Assembly (NCBI RefSeq): GCF_001949145.1 | Contig: NW_019091663.1 | Location: 131,018-195,017 of the forward strand | Reading direction: 5' to 3' | DNA: 64,000 nucleotides | From: Acanthaster planci | Lineage: Eukaryota; Echinodermata; Asteroidea; Valvatida; Acanthasteridae | Shown here: piece by piece, positions 35,730 through 48,369 of the stretch | Numbering within the stretch: the stretch's first letter is position 1 | Layout: each line of letters begins with the position of its first letter | Program-made: the position numbers and the translations under genes | The notes under the pieces: model-generated | What the model saw: the letters and a program-made list of their open reading frames with translations, nothing else | The model's database searches: none | What the model was told of the DNA's origin: nothing

Positions 35730-38700
35730 ATGTCATGTTTCGTTAATATGGTTAGAGATAAAAAAGGAAAACTCTCGGGTTATGGTATTTCAGGGGATTG
35801 TCTAATGGAATAGGTACATTTTAGCTCAGAAAGTGCAGTGCAGAAAATTGCATTCCATCTGACACTAAGTTGGGTTGAATATTTGTTGGAAAGGATAAAA
35901 ACGTCCACGTGAGCAATGGCTTTTAAATGAACGAATTTGTTAGAGGGTCCTCAAGCGGGCAGGTAGGGTATGGTTATCGACCTTGTCGAGGCGTGTGCAG
36001 TTGCATGGTGTCTGGTGAAAGGCCCTGATCATTGTTGATGGCCGAAGTGGCATTCCCTCGAGTGTTTACGTTTTGGAAGTTCCTGACAGAGTTTGGATAG
36101 ACTGAGCGTAGACTCTGCGCCCTTTTTGTTTCATTGTTCACCCTATACGTAGGTCATCCTGTATAGTAAGATCAACACAGTGTAATCCGGGCCCCCAGTC
36201 GTGTCTTCTGAAATGAAAGCGGACAGTCACAAAACTGACACTTTGGAGCATCACAAGGAGTTCTGAATATACTTCGGAATTCGTCGACTCACCTACATTC
36301 TTTTGTCTATCAGTCAGACGTTGTGTCCGAAATGGACAGTTTTTTTTACGCCGCTGTTATGTCTGACGGCTTCCATTCTATGGTAGGGCGGTATAAAGCT
36401 TTGGTCAAAGCCACGCGTTTCGCGCTGCTTGACTATAATTTTACGAAGATTATAAATGTATTGCCTTGTCGGCGCTTTAGCAACTGTGCCTATATGTAGG
36501 TACTTTCCGTATGAAGTGCCTCCGGCACGGAGGCGGCCGGCAAGAAACATTAATGGAAACAAGGCTGCAGCCGAGGAGCTTTCCCTACGCGCGTGTTCCT
36601 GCCGCGAATCATCCATCCTATCGCAACCATGCAAGGCTTCTTATAAACCTACAGTATGAGCTTGGGCGAGAAGTACTATAAGTCCCATTAGTGGACTCTG
36701 CTCAGCCATAATTCAGTAATTATATCAGCAGAGTTGGCCAACCGTCCTTTCTAATTAAGGATCTGCTATGTGATTTGTTGGGCTTTCCAGACGACACATT
36801 ATTTACGGCATATTCTCAGAAGTGGTGGCCATTCTCTATCAAAGCACACCTTGCATGCGTATGCCGAATTCTGGCATATCCCACCTCCTTCACTTGTAGA
36901 GTTCCAAACTTACAGAAAGGTGTTTTCTCTGAACCGTGGTGGAATGAAAGACTATAGTGCAACAAAGCAATTAACGTTTAAAGCACTCAGCTTACTGTTT
37001 CAAGAGGAATGTTATTTTATACCTCCAGCAGGTTCAACCTGAGTATTTCTTTCTCCAAGCCATACACCGGGAGTGGCTTTTAGCCTTCGTGGCAATTTTG
37101 CAATCTATACTTTGGTTATTAAGGCGCCCACATTATAGCCCTATACCAAGCCCCCCAGCCACCTCTTTTTACAATGGTAGTTTGTTAGGGAAAAAATGGC
37201 CCATTTTTGGAGATCGACCTGATATACCTTCATATAAAAATGCAAGTTGCAGACTTCTCCACTCTGAAATAGAAGCTTAGTTAACTCCAGGGTGAGTTGT
37301 TGGAATAGTTTTGCTTGATATTTCGAGAATTCGCCACCGTAACCTGTTCTGTGCTCCAAGGCACCGGTGGCAGCGAAATATTTTTTAGCGATGGTATTAA
37401 GTTAAGAATAGTACCTTAGTTTGTTTTATCGATCAGCCCCTCCCGATATTTTCTTTCCCAAATGTGACTGTCAAGAAAGAAAAATGATTTTATTTTGATA
37501 ATCTGCTTCGCTGAAACATCATATCGACGAGTCTGTGATATGTTGCTCACATTCAAAAAGTTCTAACTCCCGTTTCAAATCTGTTGACATATACCCGCAG
37601 AAATGAAAATATAAGTCGGTTTCCCTCCCACCCAAAAAAAGTTTTGGGTTTTTTCCCGCCCATTTTTACGGGTAAGACGGTCACCTGTTAAACGATATCC
37701 CCACTGGACGTCAATCTGGCACATTTTGTATAAACATATTGATGATCAGTTGTGAAGGTAAGATTTATCAATCCATTTCGCGTCGTCACTTAAATCTTTG
37801 ACAAGGGCTAATGCTAACGGCGGGGTCAGGCCTATTAGTGAGTATAGAAGGTATACATGTAATAGGACACCGTTTGTAATCCTTCAACCCGCCGTTTAAT
37901 TGGGTTTGACAACGCGGGAAAGTCGGTCACTAACTCAAAGGAATCTTTGGCGCGGACTCGGTGTAAAACTCGCATATTGACAAATGGCCCTCGCAAAAAC
38001 CTGACCGGATAGATCTTTCAGAATTCAAACCGTCGATAATGAATATCGAGTTTTGATTTTTTTTTTTTGTTCATTTAAATCAAGCATGTTAACCTAATAT
38101 GTTCCCATCAAGGAGCGCTCTGTTTCCAAAGGATTAACCGCAATTCAAGTTGAGGAGGATTTTGTTTGGGCTGTCAAACTATACAGCTGCTGGCGTGAAC
38201 GACGGAACAGCCTTTGATTGGAAGTGGGTGAAGTTAGTTTGGGCATGGTTTGGGTGACCTTCCCATCTCCATTCTTTAGCAAAGAGTACCTTGTGGTTGT
38301 TTTTACAACCTTGTGTAATTACTACATGCATCATTCGCGCCATCTAAAAATACCAGAGTCGTAGCAAATCTGTTGCGCCCATCAATCCACGCTGGCTAAG
38401 TGACACACCAGAGTCCATTAGTGGTTTCCTAAAACTCAACTGACAACTTGTGTATTACGTTAAACGAAACCAAGTCGTCATTTATACTGATTTGGAAATA
38501 TTTTGCTGTAGAGTTACCTGTAGAGTTAGTGGTTGCCATGGAAACATGCAGTTCCACTTTATGCTCATGTCTTGATTATTTACTACGAAATGTTTGAAAG
38601 TTCAGAGGTATGACTTTGAATTAGATTTCCATTAAGGGTTCTTTGTGCATACACATCTAATGTATGTGCTTATATTTAGCATATTATACCTTTTAGGAGA

Positions 38701-41700
38701 AAATAAATAGCGGCATTCCAAATTCTGCCCGAGATAATTTTCTAACTTTTACAGGCATGGCAAGCAAAGCAAACAACACCTGCTGTTTAAATTAAACATT
38801 AATTTACAGCAGTTTAGAATGAACCTTTTGTCTCTGTTCGCATTATGCTTTCCCCTTGAAGTTGCGTCATGTTTGACGCGCTAAACTCCGGTGAGGCGCC
38901 ATGCCGGTACACACAAGCGCGACTGAGATTGAATCACGGCACGCCCCACCGAGATGCTGGTCTTGTTTGCATTAATTTAATTTGTAAGGAACACGTTGGT
39001 AATCTTGACATCATAACAGTAACTGCAATTTAAAGAGACCACCTTGTTCAATTCCAGGTTTAGGAAGGTTGAGTACATTTTAGTTTTAAAGTGTTTTCGT
39101 TTTCAGTTTTTCTTATTAACAACACCAACAACAATCTTAAACATCGCTATATGCCGGTCAACTGAGCACCGGGGGAAGGGGGCGTGGCCAGGACTTTTTA
39201 CATTCTGTAAAACGAACATCCGATATACACCTACATCTTAACCATAAAAGGGCCGGGTGGAATCCGCCTCCCTTCCACGACATTTTCCCCGGTACTGTCG
39301 CAGTTTCTTTCACGTTTCCAAGGCCTTTCTAAAGGTCTTTTATTCAGTATGTTTCTCGGTTACTTGACACAAATATTTTGAAAATCGGAAATAGCGTTCC
39401 AGCCTAAGACCCGTTTGCCGAGATAGGTCAGCCAGAAATAGTTTTTCCATTAACGCGCTCAATGCACACCGGCCGACACCCGTGTTGCCATGAATTCCAA
39501 ATGACCGTAATTACAAAACATACCTTGGATTTAAAAAACTTAATTTTGCTGGTAATGACAAAACACTGTACAAACAAATTTTCAGAAAGATTGGGCAACG
39601 GACAACTGGGGCGCTGACCGTAAAAAGACAAAACAAGAAACGTCTACAGTAACGAGTTCCCTGTCTAATGTAATTATGGGATATTATTTAGTCCAGTCCA
39701 GTTAGTCCAAAAACGCCCAGGTATCAGAATATTAAAAGGATGTTGAATATCTTGTTTGGTAATAAAGAAATAACGATTAATATCAATTGCTTTCTCATCA
39801 GGCATCCGTTTACAAATTCATTTCCTGAATTCTGACTTTATCGTTCAATACATGTATTTATTTTCATCTGTAGAAAGGTCAAATTAATATTGTGCTTGAT
39901 ATAAAACCATTTAAACAAAATCTGAAAGGCAGATATTCCAAAGAGATAAAGCCAAAAGCTATAGGCGAGGCCTGATACAATAGTATAATTATTTTATTGT
40001 TAGAGATCGTTTCTCTTCGTAAGCCCTCATACATTGGTTAGTCGTTTAGTCTTTTACGGAAATCTGCACACTTAAAAAAAGTGACAACTTCAACAAATTA
40101 GATGTGGGACGTAACGCACTCGGTTATCCAATTAGTCCCGAAGGCTGTGTTGCATTCCTTCGTGCCACTGTGGTTTTTACCATGCGCTGATTGCTCTACC
40201 ATGCATGCACGTGCACTTTCTCCTTACATCTTAACTGTCGCTTTCCAAGACGAATTTATTTGACTCTGCAGGCGGCACCCCCTGTGGCCGATGGATGTGC
40301 AATTCCCCTCACGGCCAGCGCGTTTTTTTTTTAATTGCATTTCAAGATTCGTCATGCTTTCCGTTTTCATCGTCAGACTGATGGCAAACGTTGCAGTTCT
40401 GGAATTATCGTTGTCACGCATGTGCTCTTAATGACACACAGGCAATTACGCCTTCATATCTTTGAGATGCAATGGAGCTTCCATTAACATTAACGAGGCA
40501 AATTAGGCACAGCTTGGTGTGAGCCGTCTACTTGCACGGCCAGACAGAATACATTTCCCATGTTGTGAACTTACAAGTCCCATTCGTGTTTTGCTGTTGC
40601 GTTTATTAATCTGTTTCCCACAGTTCTGTCAGCATCTGCATCGGTTGCTACCCGCAAACGGGTATCCAGATTTGGTATGCGAGCACCCATCGGTAGAATT
40701 TATTATATACAGTAACGACAGTTACCGATTTTGTTTTCTTTCAAAAAAATTGATGGACATTTAATCGAAGATTGACGTGTCCATCTGTACCCTCCAAATT
40801 AATGCATAAGCGCGCTTTAGTTTTCTAACAGACAGAAAATCCATTTCCAGACACTGTACATTGATGTCTGCAAGGCATGTATTCACACCCGTTCATCTGA
40901 CGATATCACCAAGGCTTCACTTCCCTGGCTGCTGGCCGGGTTCTAACACCGGCGTGTCAAGTTCACAAATCAACGTTGTTCCTGTTTTTGTTTGTAGGCC
41001 TATAACTTTCTCTTCAACAACGCCACGACTCGACGTTGATGACGTCAGAATACTCGCTCTGTGTACCCAAGATCATTTTCTTTTCTCTCCAAACTATGGA
41101 TGACCGCAGCTGTTTGGAAACAGCAGCACAAAGCAGGGACCCCTCTGATAAGGATACCTATATACAGTAGCGACAGCGCAAACTTTTCCAGGGGCAAACA
41201 GCCCGCACGAAAACAACACAGTATAATCGAAGTATCGTTCAAAAATGGAGAACGTTGCCAAGATATTGATGTGAACCGAGGGGCACACGTTCGTTTTAAT
41301 TAATCTTGGTACATCCAACTACCGACAACAATATGCCATCTGAATTTGTTTTCGTTAAAACTTTAAGCATTAATCAAGATGAAAGCATCCTTAGAATGCG
41401 GCCACAGGCTTTGGGATATCAGAAGGGAATCACTCGACATAAAATGTGGGCAAGTTTTATCGATGGCTATACTTAAATTCCTGTTCAATATTTCATGAGG
41501 TGAAGTAGGACGCATCAATGTCAGGAAAAGAGAATAATTAACGGATGTTCGAGTTAATATGGTAGTGAAGCGTGCCGTTGTGTAAATTTTTTTGTACTGT
41601 TTTGGCAGGTCACTGATTTTGCTATAGATTAATATGATAATGTCAACTTTTTATAAAGTGTACCTAGTGTGATTTCATTTTAATGACTAAATCAAAGTAT

Positions 41701-43538
41701 TAGTTAGATATACGCTGTAAAACAGCGCGTAGGGTTTAAACGCATTCCCAGACGCATTTCGATACAGATATCTAAACAGGTTGGTGAAACGTGTTAAGAA
41801 AAATGGGCACAAAAAGTGTAAATGTGTTCAAACTCTAAACATTTTTGTTTACAGTATTCATACGGATTATATTTATATTTTAATTTCACTTATTTACCCA
41901 GTCAGCTTTGATTTCTCCTAAAGCTTATTCAATCATATTGGTACATATTATCTGGTGCCTTCGGGGTTTGATTTGTCATCTTTTCAACTGACTCTAGACA
42001 TAAGCGCCTATGTACATTTTCAACCTAAACCAGAATTTGTAGACATGCAGCAATGAACTACAGCTCCATAATGATGTTATTTCACCAGCTGGTGAGCATT
42101 TTCTCCATACTAAAGACAAATACACAGAGCTGACTTCACAGCTTTCGTAACTGCTCAGAATATCATTAACATTTCCCCTGGTATTATAACGCAGTCCTTG
42201 CATCCTTCAAAAATCCTCCAAGTAATCAACTCCATCGGACGGACATGACCTTTCAGAGGTAGAATGACCTTAGAGACCCACGTTGCAGATAAACTGTGTT
42301 CTGTAACAAACGAGCAGCTAAATCTTACTCTCGGCTATGTTTATTTACGCCGGACTCAGAGCTTCATCTCCGGAATTATCTCTCACATAAGTGACGCCAA
42401 TTTATATCAGAATTCAAGTTGAATAATGATGCTTTTCCAATGTGAAGTTTCCTCTTCAAGGAGTACTTTCTGTGACTGCTGATAATCCCTTGCAAATAAG
42501 ACCAGCCTTAAAAGTACATGTAGTCTGCGCACAGTCGCTGTCTACACCCTGCATCCATACTCTCAGCCGTTGAAGTTCACATTCACGACCTTTCCCATCC
42601 ATTTCCAGCAGCCGTTGGCATGTAGAATGTGATCAGAATCACCGATAAGCAATTTTCGGCCTGTCTATATTGACTCGGAGGCATTATGCCGTACATCAAT
42701 GATAGGGCCTCTGCATTTTGTACGTTTCTGTCGATCTTTGGCACTCTGGCTCATGCCTAATTCCTTGTACTCTAGAAGGGGGCACTCTAAATCACTGGAG
42801 GACACTCAACAGAAAAATCGGATGGAGTCCTTAAAGTCATAGTTGAGTGATTTTGGTTCCCATTTGCCATTTTGCTAAAATCGTTCCCCTGATGCTACGC
42901 GAGGATGTTCTATTCGCCCCGAGTGCACCTTCACTAGCAAGGATTATACCATGAAGCTATTAAACACGGCATTTTCTCCATACTTAATAGCTCCATGATT
43001 ACACACTGTACATATGACCCTGATATATGGCTTGGTGGGTAGTTTTTCAACCTGGACAGGCGCTTATGCACACACCTGATAGTCACCGAAACTGGAAGCG
43101 CGTGCTCAGCGCGTCTGTCCTGCACCAACCCCATCTTCGTACCCACGGGTACGATCTTGCAGCGCCATGTTAGTTCCTACCATGCCTTGTGCGATTTTAA
43201 CCCCTGGTATTGTAAGATTTAAATAGTCATGCCACTATCTCGGATGTTTAAATTATGACTGTAGTAAATGCGTTTACACCCGACGGAGATTTGCTTGTGC
43301 GTGACGTGCAGGAGAATACGTGGACGCGAGTGCGTAGCTCTTCAAATATGCGAGTGATTCACTTTACGTTATATTCATACTGAATATCCAGTCAGCGTGA
43401 TATTCATGTTCTACACGACCAGGTTTAGTGAAGGAATGCGCACGCAGCCCATGGAGTCCAGCTTGGCACCAAACCTGGGGTATTTTTGGTTACCCCTAAC
43501 TAGAAACATGTTTGTGACGTCAAAACAAAATGAAGTAT
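35730..43538. other. Non-coding stretch, no gene recognised
   Basis: I find no supported exon, RNA gene or complete mobile element in these 7.8 kb. Only the inverted partner of the dispersed repeat at 4268–4345 stands out, at about 43110–43193. Confidence 0.45.
43110..43193 (-). repeat. Dispersed repeat, copy 2 (inverted relative to 4268–4345)
   Basis: The reverse complement of this segment carries ACATGGCGCTGCAAGATCGT and the following CCCGTGGG…GGTTGGTGCA, matching gene A intron 5. Divergence is moderate, consistent with an old repeat family. Confidence 0.5.
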
Positions 43539-43831
43539 TTTCAAGATGTATTTTTGCGTTGGGGAGATGTTAATTTATACAACGGGTTTTGCCCTTACCC
43601 AACGTATATGCTGATAAACACTGTATGATCAGTGCTTGTCCGAGAGCTTGCGAAAAAATTTACAAGCTTACTCGGGTGGGACTCGAACCTACGACCTCCT
43701 GCTATTAGTGCAGACGTCTTAACCCCTTGACCACCGAGCTTGCCGGGGTCGGGTGGCCGGTCCGAGTCAGGTGAAGCAGCAGGTACCGCGAACTATTTCA
43801 AGATGTATTTTTGCGTTGGGGAGATGTTAAT
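43539..43831 (-). mobile_element. tRNA-related SINE flanked by 36-bp direct repeats
   Basis: Identical 36-base direct repeats (43539–43574 and 43796–43831) bracket about 221 bases. On the minus strand the insert contains an A-box-like TGGTCAAGGGGTT (43721–43733) and a perfect B box GGTTCGAGTCC (43679–43689). Between them is an anticodon-arm-like CTGC…GCAG stem, and around them CTCGG…CCGAG acceptor-like pairing. About 55 bases precede the tRNA-like part and about 90 follow it, without a poly(A) tail. This is the organisation of a tRNA-derived SINE with its target-site duplication, although 36 bp is long for one. Confidence 0.75.
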
Positions 43832-46588
43832 CAACAAAAACGAAGTATCAGACACAGTTACGTCATCTGACAGAGGCGAGCGCCAGAGGAAACACTGTGG
43901 ATGAACATCATTTCTTCTCAATATTCGGCATGTTTCTCACCAGTGCTGCTCTCTCTTTTCTTGTATGTTCTAGAAGAAACTATCCCTTTGGTGATCTGAA
44001 TGTAACAACAAATTTTGGAATGTATAATTCACTAATGTGAAGGGTGACAAAACTGGTCTGTTTATTTTCCGCCATTTTTAACCGGCGCTGAACCAGCCCC
44101 AACCTTTGGTTTTCGTTCGGTCGGAAAAATGACGTCGCAGAGGCATAACCAAGTCGCCAAAAGCGCTCAACCAATGACCAAAGCTCGAACAATTTCATGG
44201 TTCGGGGCGCTGAAACACGCCCCTGCTTGGGTGAACTTGTGCATGTGGTAAGTTTCCACCAATGGGCCGTTGTAACTATGTAAAACCACGCCTTCTCTTG
44301 TTCTAACTTAGAGTGAATAGCGTGCGTTTAGCGACACCCGCCATGCATTTTGGATTAACAGTTGACGCTGTGATCTGCAGTATGCTTCGGGTATTTGGGG
44401 GCGTATTTGACACGAACTCTACGAACAAGTGCGTCCTCTACGGTGACATAGAAAGATAGGACAGGTATATGAGCGTCAATGCCAACATGAGCTTGGTGCC
44501 AATGCGAAGATGTTAAGGGGATTGTGCACATTCAAATGAAAATGAGTCATGCGCACGTGACCCTACGTGCACCTGCACGATGTGTTCAACACACTGGGGA
44601 TGTTGCGAGTGCTGACACATCGCCACCCGGCTTAGTTTACCAACTCGGAGTCCTTTTCGGCTTTGTCGTTCTCTCATGGAATATCGAAATTCGTACGTCC
44701 TGTACTCAGTCAATATCTGTTGAGCTATTTGGAATAAGATCACTCATTGAACAAATGAAGCAGGCACAAAACCAGATCTCAGCTGGTTCGTAAGTTAGCA
44801 CTTCCTGTTCGTTAAGTTTGCCATAAATATAGCTCCCAAACATCTTATGGAAGTAGTATTCTAAAGTTCTCAGATTTTGTTGATGTGATCATGTTTTGAA
44901 TCACCGAAGGTAGGAGGTGGGGAATGTTTACCTATTTACTCCACTGAAAAGTGTATAGCCAGACAACTGCGACGTGGTCTAAATTTGCCTGATGCAGACG
45001 TCAATGATTTGCTCGCTAGCTCCGGGCAATGTCGTGATGCCTGCGTCAGAGACAGACTGCATCCTTCAGTGGCGGTTCCCCTGTTCCCATGGAGACAGGA
45101 AGTCAAAGCTTAGAGAATACACTGGTGGCTTATATTAGCGGAGTTTCGGCAATAATCATGTGACTCTAATAGCGTTTTCGACACTAGTCACGTTTCTCGC
45201 TCTTTTTTCCTAAAAGATGTTGTTTGATTTCCCACAGAGTGCTCGAAGTTTTTTGTTGCGTTACTTCCCCCGCTCTCTTTAAATACACTTCTCCGTGGTG
45301 GTCATCACAACTTTGCCATTTGGTGGAATTTAACAGCCTCCAGTGCTGTTTAGCCTGTGACTTCCTCTGTAGTGAGTAACCTCACCATCAGTCAGTAGAT
45401 CTTATTCCATGAATAAGGTAGGACAGTTTTGTTCATTTCAGACGGTATATATTGCTCTCAACTTGGCAATTCCGACGTACAACTCAAACATAATAGGTAT
45501 ACATGTATATCAGAACAATATATCACGTGATGTGACGGTGTAATAACTTCGTCCTTCAATATTATTTCAAGAGCAGAGGCATGTTGCCAGTTGCATCCCG
45601 GTATTTCGGACAGGACAGGAATGCTTGTGGAGAGGCTTTCGTAGCAAAATTTCCCGCCAACCTCGGCCACACCTTGTCTTCGGCGGGAGGAAAAAAAATA
45701 AGGCTGCCTGAACCAAAACAAATATCCTATTCTGCGTTCACCGTTCCGTGTGTTTTTGTTGAAGGTTTACTAGCACGATCGTGTAAACACGAGGAGCGTT
45801 TGAAATGTATGATTCGTCAGGGTGTAGACGAGGTTGAAAGACTTGAACTTAATATCGCCAAAGGTGACTCAATAACTCGGTTGCTATTTGTGCGAGCGCA
45901 GTAGTTACGTGTCTTGGTTGTCCCGCATTTCGAGTACTTTCTAACACATTATGTATTTATTCTTTTAATGTACATTGTTTATACCTGTCGGAAATCCAAG
46001 AAGTTACATTTCTAAAACCTAAGCGTTTCGTTTACCGAAAGCGAGAGATTAGTTGTTTCGCGTTTCGAATGATAATCGGAAGGGGACTGTTTTTGAAATT
46101 TTGTGTGGATTTGAATTTATACGTATCGAAACGAAACGTAACCTCCTCGCACGGGGACTGGACTCCTCTCTGTCCCCTGCCACCATTGTGGAGGTGCTTT
46201 TGCACGGAGTCCATACGCAATCTGGTGGTTTGTTTTGAGCACGAGGTTGAATGACATAAGCGATCTTAGTAGCACACTTAAAGTTCCTGCAGCACATGCT
46301 CGCTCGTTTGGTTGGGGTGAGAGTAATTTACCCAATCAGCAGTTTTCTTAATATGTCAGACAGGCCAGGGTTGATAGCAAGTTGGCATTGAGTTGGTCAT
46401 GTGTGTACGGCAGCTGATACCCTGTCACCCCAATCAAAGGCGGCGGCCTCTGTCCTGCATCCGCAGATACATCATCAGTTACACCGATGTGCATGTACCT
46501 CACGTTTCAGCACTCGCCGGGAGTAAACATTTCACCCCTTCTCCGGAAAAAGCCATTTCAAGCTTGTTTCGTTTGCTTACCGGGACAG

Positions 46589-46664
46589 GCCATCTTCACC
46601 GGCGGTGGAGACATGCTCAAGATGAGAGGAGCCCTCGCCTGCCTGGTGTTCATGGCAGCCGAAC
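46589..46664 (+). other. Candidate first coding exon with a signal peptide
   Basis: An acceptor-like GGGACAG precedes 46589, and an ATG at 46613 in good context (GGAGACATG) opens MLKMRGALACLVFMAAE. A donor GAAC/GTGAGG follows at 46664. The exon would end in phase 1, which is common for signal-peptide exons of secreted proteins. No downstream exon was found, so this may be chance. Confidence 0.25.
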
Positions 46665-47793
46665 GTGAGGCCAAACAAAAACATTTTCCCTGCAGCCTAC
46701 CCCTTTTTTTTTCCGATCAATAGCCGCCCCCCCCGTCGTACACGTTCAGTGAAGTTGTCAAGCCCGTTTTGTGACGCGTGTGCATTTATATCTGCCTTTT
46801 GGGCTCTCTGAAGTGCAGGATGTTGGGTCTTGATAGAACAGTTCAAAAGAACTGTCTAGACAAAGCACGAATAGCCGAGCGCATTGCTCTCTATATTACA
46901 ACTTGAATAGCTTCAGATATTGCATCCCGAAGGGGTTTTTTTGCACTTGTGGTCTGCCCCTTACAGTTCGTTCTCCACGGAAACTGAGTGCACTTTTTAA
47001 AGTAAATTTCTTTAACGATTTTGTGAGAGGTTTGTGCTCAGGGTTAATTTGGGATGCTGTTCACCCTCCAAAGTGTGTGTGTGCCTGCGTCGTCACTGAA
47101 CGATTTAGCATGGCGACTCTAAGCGGGAAGCACATTGCCCGGCGATGCCAAACTTATCTTGCAGTAAGCACGTGATAATGCATATTGCGTGCAGTGCCTA
47201 TGGCATTTTGGTGTTATGCACAAATGTACATTATGTGTATCTCGGCGACAAAATGGCATAGCCAGTTTAATGCTGAGAATCATTTTTCTGAATCCCCTTT
47301 TTAATGTTTGCTGGGGTCACTATCTACCTTACCAAAATTTGATTTCCTCTATTGCCTATCCGTTGACAAAAACGTTCATAAGATTCACGTTTGTAATCAG
47401 CTGTACAGGCTGATCACGCTCGTATAGAGACAGGTGCAGGTCTGGATTGAACTGCGTCAGTTTTGTTCAGCACCTAGGTGACCTGGGTAAGCCCATGGTT
47501 CCCACACATTACCTTCCTCAATCATTGGCTCCCAACGTTTGATTGCCTCGTTCAGCTTTCCTTCATTTAACTGTGGTCTACTGCTCGGTAATAGCAACTC
47601 CACCACTGTTTACTTTTATTCGCAACTCGGCAATTTCTTTCGCGCGGGTAAGTTATTTTTAGGTTCTGCAATTCAGTAAGAGATGTCACTTGACATCTCA
47701 GCACTTCCGCGTGTCCAAGGGACCGGCAGTAATCTCTTGGGAGACGATTAATTTGCTCACCTGAGGACTAAAGTTTCGTCTTTTTCATCTTAG

Positions 47794-48036
47794 ATCAGAT
47801 TCCAAAGGCACTTCGTCGGGGGACGTCCTTTGCAGTGTTAAGGATCAATCGCTGCTGCTGAACTTGACGCCGGAAGGGCACGAGAGAAACGCACGTGTAA
47901 ATGGAGGTCCTTTGTGAAGAGCAGCGTTAGAGACGTTGGAGTGCGAGTGGTCAAACGGTTATTGTTGCTCAGCCGAATGGAGAGTTTTGTATTGCTTTGT
48001 GCGCCTCACTAGGAACATCAGAGCACCAACCGATTG
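47794..48036 (+). other. Candidate internal or 5' UTR exon
   Basis: A long pyrimidine tract ending CTTTTTCATCTTAG and a strong donor GATTG/GTAAGT bound 243 bases of relatively GC-rich sequence without a convincing reading frame. It could be an untranslated exon of the receptor gene 13 kb downstream, of a long non-coding RNA, or a chance pairing of splice-like sites. Confidence 0.2.
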
Positions 48037-48336
48037 GTAAGTCATTCGATGTTAAGTGATGGTTGTGATGTGTGTCTAACTTCGTAAATTCTGTCACGTT
48101 GTGTACACTGCTCCAAAAGGTTATTTTAAAAATTGTCTTATGCTAATCACGAGTTGAACATGTATGCTTGGACAGGGATAGTGAAATTGATGTCCGGATG
48201 ACGTCCATCCATTTTATACCGGTAAGTGAAAGTGAAAAAGAGAACAATAACATTGCGACTGATCGCTTATTGAAAGGGAATTTATTTCAAAAGTGTACTT
48301 CAAAATGTATAAAATGTACTCTTGTTTGCTTTAATG

Positions 48337-48369
48337 CCTCAGTCATCGGGCAATACCCGATGACTGAGG
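48337..48369. repeat. Perfect 14-bp hairpin
   Basis: CCTCAGTCATCGGG is followed after a five-base loop (CAATA) by its exact reverse complement. The pairing does not extend outward, so the stem is shorter than a microRNA precursor. Confidence 0.7.

Noticed and set aside
42951-43000. Imperfect 14-bp inverted repeat (AAGCTATTAA…TTAATAGCT) as a possible microRNA hairpin
   Set aside because: The stem is short, AT-rich and does not extend; chance is a sufficient explanation.
43666-43742. A functional tRNA gene on the minus strand
   Set aside because: It has good A and B boxes, but the acceptor pairing is imperfect, the anticodon loop lacks the usual U33, and it sits inside a unit flanked by long direct repeats. 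A tRNA-derived SINE fits better.
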